Assembly (NCBI GenBank): GCA_910587095.1
Contig: CAJUMJ010000061.1
Location: 1-40,257, forward strand
Reading direction: 5' to 3'
Origin: an uncultured Lachnospiraceae bacterium
GTDB taxonomy: Bacteria; Bacillota; Clostridia; Lachnospirales; Lachnospiraceae
DNA: 40,257 nt
The position numbers and the translations under genes are program-made. Positions within the stretch are counted from its first letter, which is position 1. Each line of letters starts with the position of its first letter. Positions 37,733 through 40,257 of the stretch are shown here, one piece after another. A model generated the notes under the pieces. It saw nothing but the letters and a program-made list of their open reading frames with translations, searched no databases and was not told where the DNA came from.

Positions 37733-37885
37733 ATGGCGAAACCTAAACAGAATGAAAACAGGGTTTCCACTTTCTTATCAAGTGAGCATTTAGAAAAACT
37801 AAAATCTGAAGCAACAAAAACAGGTGATAGCGTTTCATCGCTCATAAGACGAATCATTATAGAGTGGTTAAACTCTAAAGGGTAA
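37733..37885 (+). CDS. Ribbon-helix-helix (Arc/CopG-like) protein, orphan
   Basis: A 50-residue DNA-binding protein: beta strand NRVSTFLSSEHLEKLKSEA, then GDSVSSLIRRIIIEWL. This is the standard RHH pattern. AAAGGAG precedes ATG 37733. No toxin gene lies next to it, so it is either a plasmid-type copy or transcription repressor or an orphan antitoxin. A predicted minus-strand small RNA (37878-37984) reaches into its 3' end, overlapping the stop codon region. Confidence 0.8.
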   Translation: MAKPKQNENRVSTFLSSEHLEKLKSEATKTGDSVSSLIRRIIIEWLNSKG

Positions 37886-37984
37886 AAGAGAATAGCGGTT
37901 CCAACGTCTACCAAACAATGAAAACCGCCATTCCACACCGCCAAACGCTGCAAACGTAGGCTTTAAAACTACTCACGATTGGAC
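37878..37984 (-). ncRNA. Predicted small RNA, unit 2 of 3
   Basis: Minus-strand transcript of about 105 nt from the promoter at 37991-38019. Terminator: GCGGTT (plus 37895-37900) with AACCGC (37923-37928), followed on the minus strand by TATTCTCTTTT. The 22-nt loop, plus reading, contains CAACGTCTACCAAAC, similar to CACCGTCC-AAAG of unit 1 and CACAGCCTGAGAAAC of unit 3. The plus strand lacks a T-run after the hairpin. Its 3' end overlaps the end of the RHH gene. Confidence 0.5.
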
Positions 37985-37990
37985 AATCTT

Positions 37991-38019
37991 ATTATAGCAG
38001 TTTTTCAAAGATTATTCAA
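37991..38019 (-). promoter_or_regulatory. Promoter of small RNA unit 2
   Basis: Minus strand: TTGAAT (38019-38014), 17-bp spacer, perfect TATAAT (37996-37991). The box ACATTGACAA (38045-38054, plus reading) lies 26 bp behind the -35. Confidence 0.65.
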
Positions 38020-38155
38020 TCATAAAATCCACTTTACAGATTGGACATTGACAATAGTATAGAGAAAGTGAAAAAAGATTTATAAATCACTAAAAACATG
38101 ATTAACAAATCATTGTTTATATGATAATATAGATAATGTAAGGAGGACATAAGAA

Positions 38156-38338
38156 ATGGCGAGAAAAGCAATGTCAATCCAGATCGAAGAATCCTTACAA
38201 GATGCTTTTAGGGAAAAATGCAAAAGTGAAAAGTTGAAATATAGCGAAGTAGCTGAAGCGTTGTTACAGTCTTATGTTGATGGTAGTATTAATGTAGCAG
38301 TTGAAACCAGATACAAAGTAACACCTAAAGACTTGTAA
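38156..38338 (+). CDS. Small RHH-like protein, orphan
   Basis: A 60-residue protein: KAMSIQIEESLQDAFREKCK (strand plus helix A), then KLKYSEVAEALLQSYVDGSI (helix B), then a polar tail. This fits a ribbon-helix-helix regulator. AAGGAGG lies 9 nt before the ATG. It lies alone, with no toxin partner. Its stop codon sits inside the T-tract of the terminator of minus-strand small RNA unit 3, so the two transcripts would overlap at their 3' ends. Confidence 0.75.
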   Translation: MARKAMSIQIEESLQDAFREKCKSEKLKYSEVAEALLQSYVDGSINVAVETRYKVTPKDL

Positions 38339-38411
38339 CAAAATGGGTATGGTTCACAGCCTGAGAAACTAGAAAACCATACCCACACGACACTTGAACT
38401 AGTCAAAGTGT
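38332..38411 (-). ncRNA. Predicted small RNA, unit 3 of 3
   Basis: Minus-strand transcript of about 75-80 nt from the promoter at 38418-38446. Terminator: GGGTATGGTT (plus 38345-38354) pairs perfectly with AACCATACCC (38375-38384), followed on the minus strand by ATTTTGTT. The 20-nt loop, plus reading, is CACAGCCTGAGAAACTAGAA. No T-run follows on the plus strand. The tail overlaps the stop of the 38156 gene. Confidence 0.55.
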
Positions 38412-38417
38412 ATTGTT

Positions 38418-38446
38418 ATCATATCACTTTCTTTAGACTATTTCAA
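38418..38446 (-). promoter_or_regulatory. Promoter of small RNA unit 3
   Basis: Minus strand: TTGAAA (38446-38441), 17-bp spacer, TATGAT (38423-38418). The box ACATTGACAT (38469-38478, plus reading) lies 23 bp behind the -35. Confidence 0.6.
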
Positions 38447-38567
38447 GTCGATTTTCCTAAACGACTGTACATTGACATCCGCACATAGTAATGATACATG
38501 GTTTTGCTTAAAGTAATTGGGATAGCATGATCTATAGTATAGGTGTATGAATTGTTGTTTTAGATTT

Positions 38568-38824
38568 TTACCTTGCAAAGTAGACGTGTGACAGCAGAGT
38601 GATATGAGGATAGGCAAGTAAAACGAAAGTAACCTAAAAAATATGAGATTGCGTCATATAGTAGTAAATGAAGAATTTGCAAAGGTAAGAAACATAGCCG
38701 TACAAACCTTTAAAAACAAAGCGGTGTATGCGTAAACTAATGTATTCAACGCGAAAAACAAACGAATACAGTTATCTATAACCTAAAATAGAAACAAGGG
38801 CTTGCATCCGTCAAAAGTTGCAAG
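38568..38824. ncRNA. Candidate structured non-coding RNA
   Basis: This is the gene-free stretch before the zinc-ribbon gene. TTACCTTGCAAA (38568-38579) pairs with TTTGCAAAGGTAA (38676-38688) around one bulged A, closing a domain of about 120 nt. Further hairpins are AAAGGT/ACCTTT (38681-38686, 38706-38711, an alternative to the first), TGTATTC/GAATACA (38741-38747, 38764-38770) and CTTGCA/TGCAAG (38801-38806, 38819-38824). I see no coding frame. Strand and family are unknown. Confidence 0.35.
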
Positions 38825-38855
38825 TTCATTTCAATAAAATGGAGAAAGTGAGGAT

Positions 38856-39080
38856 ATGAGTATGGTAATAGATACATATGGCAAGTTTTGGGAAGATAAT
38901 AGCCCAGTGATTATATGTCCTAATTGTGAGAGAAAGCGAAAAGTATTAAATGAATTTGGTGATCTGAGAGGCGTTGTTCATTGTAGATGTAAAACAGGTA
39001 AACGTCAAACGGTATTTACTTTTGAAATGGGTGGTATTTATTTATATATAGACAAAGAAGGAAATCATATCATTTTGTAA
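38856..39080 (+). CDS. Small zinc-ribbon-like protein
   Basis: A 74-residue protein. CPNCERKRKV (about 21-30) and HCRCKTGKRQ (about 42-51) give two Cys-x-x-Cys-like pairs that could bind one zinc, followed by a short beta-rich end (FTFEMGGIYLYIDKEGNHIIL). GGAG and GTGAGG lie before ATG 38856. It is a typical orphan of phage or plasmid regions, possibly nucleic-acid binding. No partner gene is recognised. It is followed by a terminator at 39140. Confidence 0.55.
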   Translation: MSMVIDTYGKFWEDNSPVIICPNCERKRKVLNEFGDLRGVVHCRCKTGKRQTVFTFEMGGIYLYIDKEGNHIIL

Positions 39081-39139
39081 ATGGATAGCCAATAAAACAA
39101 TTATTTCACTCTGTCACCACAATAACGCTGATATATGGG

Positions 39140-39168
39140 AAGGAACGAGCTGTGCGCCGTTTCTTTTT
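39140..39168 (+). terminator. Rho-independent terminator
   Basis: AAGGAACG (39140-39147) pairs with CGTTTCTT (39158-39165, one G-U), with the T-run continuing to 39168. It closes the zinc-ribbon gene transcript. Confidence 0.65.
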
Positions 39169-39218
39169 GTATGGGTTGAGTATGGAGGAAGAACGATAAT
39201 AAGGAGGGTTCAGGAAAT

Positions 39219-39329
39219 ATGAAACGTATAACTACATATGCAGAATTTCAGGCTTTAAAAGCAATCTACAAAGAAACAAAGGTGGGAAGTGTGTCAGATC
39301 ATGGCGCACTTATTTTTATAGGAAAATAA
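39219..39329 (+). CDS. Tiny protein of unknown function (36 aa)
   Basis: ATG 39219 with AAGGAGG 11 nt upstream, ending at TAA 39329. The product starts MKRITTYAEFQALKAIYKET and ends DHGALIFIGK. The strong ribosome binding site supports translation. No family is recognised and no partner is evident; it lies alone between two transcription units. Confidence 0.4.
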   Translation: MKRITTYAEFQALKAIYKETKVGSVSDHGALIFIGK

Positions 39330-39371
39330 CTGAACTGTCTTTATCTGATATATTCATTTAGGACAAATGGC

Positions 39372-39400
39372 TTGAAATATTGTAGATTTTTGCATATAAT
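39372..39400 (+). promoter_or_regulatory. Promoter of the last TA module
   Basis: TTGAAA (39372-39377), 17-bp spacer, perfect TATAAT (39395-39400), 30 bp before the antitoxin-like gene start. Confidence 0.75.
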
Positions 39401-39430
39401 ATAGGTATCAATATGAAAGAAGGTGTTTTC

Positions 39431-39652
39431 ATGAGTGAGAGAGAACAGGCAAAACAGATTATTGATCAACTTCCAGAATACAAAATAGGAAATTTGCTTT
39501 TGTTTTTAAAAGGGATTCAATTTGATGATGATATAGAAGATGATCTATATTGTCAAAAATTGTATGAGGATTATTTAAATGATCCAGATCCTGAAAAAGA
39601 TGAGGAAATCATACTTGAAGAATTGGCAGCAAGAGAAGGTATAAAATTATGA
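39431..39652 (+). CDS. Antitoxin-like protein of a RelBE/ParDE-type module
   Basis: A 73-residue acidic protein: MSEREQAKQIIDQLPEYKIG, LLLFLKGIQF, then a very acidic linker and a C-terminal EELAAREGIKL. This pattern is common in small antitoxins placed just before RelE/ParE toxins in Clostridia. GAAGGTG lies 5 nt before ATG 39431, so the longer frame from 39413 is not needed. Its stop overlaps the toxin ATG (ATGA), showing tight coupling. The toxin is broken, so this antitoxin has no working local partner. Confidence 0.75.
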   Translation: MSEREQAKQIIDQLPEYKIGNLLLFLKGIQFDDDIEDDLYCQKLYEDYLNDPDPEKDEEIILEELAAREGIKL

Positions 39653-39909
39653 AGTATACGGTAGTTATTAAAAAATTAGCCGAAAAATTTATTGTAAAGT
39701 TGCCAAAATCAGAAATGGAAAGAGTATTAAAAGCAATCTATGATTTACCAGAAGGAAGCGACATAAGGGAATTAAAAGGTAAAAAGAATAAAGGGTTGTA
39801 AAGGCTCCGCGTGGGGGATTACCGAATCATCTATTCAGTAGACAATGGAAAGCTGATTGTATATATTGTAGATGCCGGGAACCGTGGAGACATATACAAA
39901 AAATATTAG
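39649..39909 (+). pseudogene. RelE/ParE-type toxin with an in-frame stop
   Basis: One continuous frame of 86 codons from ATG 39649 to TAG 39909 is interrupted by TAA at 39799-39801. Before the stop: MKYTVVIKKLAEKFIVKL and GSDIRELKGKKNKGL; after it: RLRVGDYRIIYSVDNGKLIV, then DAGNRGDIYKKY. Together these form a complete ParE/RelE plasmid-stabilisation toxin, where the family normally has an aromatic residue (often Tyr) between L and RLRVGDYRI. TAA differs from TAT or TAC by one base, so a single substitution would explain the lesion. The conserved C-terminal half would be lost, so the toxin is almost certainly inactive. Confidence 0.85.
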
Positions 39910-39926
39910 ATAAGGAGGCGATAAAG

Positions 39927-40094
39927 ATTACAGTTAGCAAGGCACAAAAAGCAGCAACGGCAAAATATGAAAAAGAAAATTATGATAAAATTCTTGTCAG
40001 GTTTCCCAAAGGAACAAAAGAAAAGATAAAAGCAAAAAGTGATTCAGTAAATGGATTTATTGTTGATGCTGTAAATAGGGAGTTAGAAAAGTAG
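39927..40094 (+). CDS. Arc-like antitoxin-type protein lacking a normal start codon
   Basis: A 55-codon frame to TAG 40094. The product begins (I)TVSKAQKAATAKYEKENYD, then LVRFPKGTKEKIKAKSDSVN and ELEK, matching a small Arc/RHH-like family whose members begin M-(A/T)-(V/I)-S-K-A-Q. AAGGAGG (39912-39918) lies 8 nt before codon ATT 39927, where ATG is expected, and no ATG, GTG or TTG start lies in frame near the front. Either ATT is used at low efficiency or the gene has been disabled by a single base change. It follows the broken toxin by 17 bp. Confidence 0.6.
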   Translation: MTVSKAQKAATAKYEKENYDKILVRFPKGTKEKIKAKSDSVNGFIVDAVNRELEK

Positions 40095-40130
40095 ATTGAT
40101 AAATTTTCAACCTACTTTTTTAGTACCATA

Positions 40131-40187
40131 TAAGTGTAAGAGATAAAGCATTTCATCAGTGCTTTACCTTCTGCACTTATTTTTTTA
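40131..40187 (+). terminator. Rho-independent terminator with nested stems
   Basis: TAAGTG (40131-40136) pairs with CACTTA (40174-40179), and inside it TAAAGCA (40144-40150) pairs with TGCTTTA (40160-40166), followed by about eight T residues. It ends the last transcript. The remaining 70 bases hold nothing I can support. Confidence 0.75.
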
Positions 40188-40257
40188 TGATAAGGGAGTA
40201 ATTGGTCTGGCGAGGTGCTTTTTGGATTAACCACATCCGTCATAAAAACCGTCAACC

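Noticed and set aside
34334..39200. A CRISPR array in the gene-free stretches of the accessory element.
   Set aside because: I see no regularly spaced direct repeats of 23-40 bases; the repeats present are inverted or scattered.

Overview
The window looks like a chromosomal segment of an anaerobic Clostridia member, most likely family Lachnospiraceae. The evidence is the gene order pyrH-frr-uppS-cdsA-dxr-rseP-(PP2C, Ser/Thr kinase)-ispG-polC, a Gram-positive PolC replicase, strong AGGAGG ribosome binding sites, and phage and mobile-element protein phrases familiar from that family. No species can be named from the sequence alone.

Layout. (1) 1-1.2 kb: mobile-element debris with the start of an IS91-like transposase running off the left edge, and an ANT(6)-type aminoglycoside nucleotidyltransferase gene. 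(2) 1.25-5.7 kb: a sugar locus. A sucrose-type PTS EIIBCA gene and its LacI-type regulator run leftward, and a HAD phosphatase runs rightward. Near-palindromic LacI-type operators sit just downstream of both divergent promoters. (3) 5.8-9.5 kb: three overlapping genes: FAD oxidoreductase with a Rieske tail, tocopherol-cyclase-like protein, and a MutS-like ATPase that seems to lack its N-terminal part. (4) 9.7-13.5 kb: a Cache-domain chemoreceptor, a membrane-anchored polysaccharide deacetylase and a bactofilin. (5) 13.7-27.7 kb: the housekeeping block: UMP kinase, ribosome recycling factor, undecaprenyl-PP synthase, CDP-DAG synthase, two MEP-pathway isoprenoid enzymes, a site-2 protease, a PP2C phosphatase with a soluble Ser/Thr kinase, PolC, and a cytidylate-kinase-like protein. 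(6) 28.0-30.4 kb: a polar amino acid ABC transporter. (7) 30.55 kb: tRNA-Glu(CUC). (8) 30.6 kb to the end: an AT-rich accessory element beginning right after the tRNA. It holds leftward phage tail/appendage genes, then many small rightward genes: toxin-antitoxin pairs, orphan ribbon-helix-helix or HTH regulators, and long non-coding stretches.

Three non-coding systems stand out. First, a family of composite palindromic repeats (five copies: 4.66, 13.47, 21.04, 26.86 and 28.94 kb). All lie in the same orientation just 5' of a gene. They are built from nested hairpins, carry paired base changes that keep the helices, and gain or lose small 8-bp-arm palindromes at fixed positions. Second, a 185-bp MITE at 27.75 kb with perfect 13-bp terminal inverted repeats beginning GTAA and an 8-bp target duplication, which fits the IS66 type. 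Third, in the accessory element, three predicted minus-strand small RNAs at 35.6, 37.9 and 38.4 kb. Each has its own promoter, a terminator hairpin with a large related loop, and an upstream ACATTGA box, and each points at the 3' end of a small regulator gene. Two further stretches (34.34-34.61 and 38.57-38.83 kb) fold extensively and may be structured RNAs.

The last kilobase is decaying. A RelE/ParE toxin has an in-frame stop, and the next antitoxin-like gene has ATT where ATG is expected. All names rest on reading motifs by eye, with no database search.
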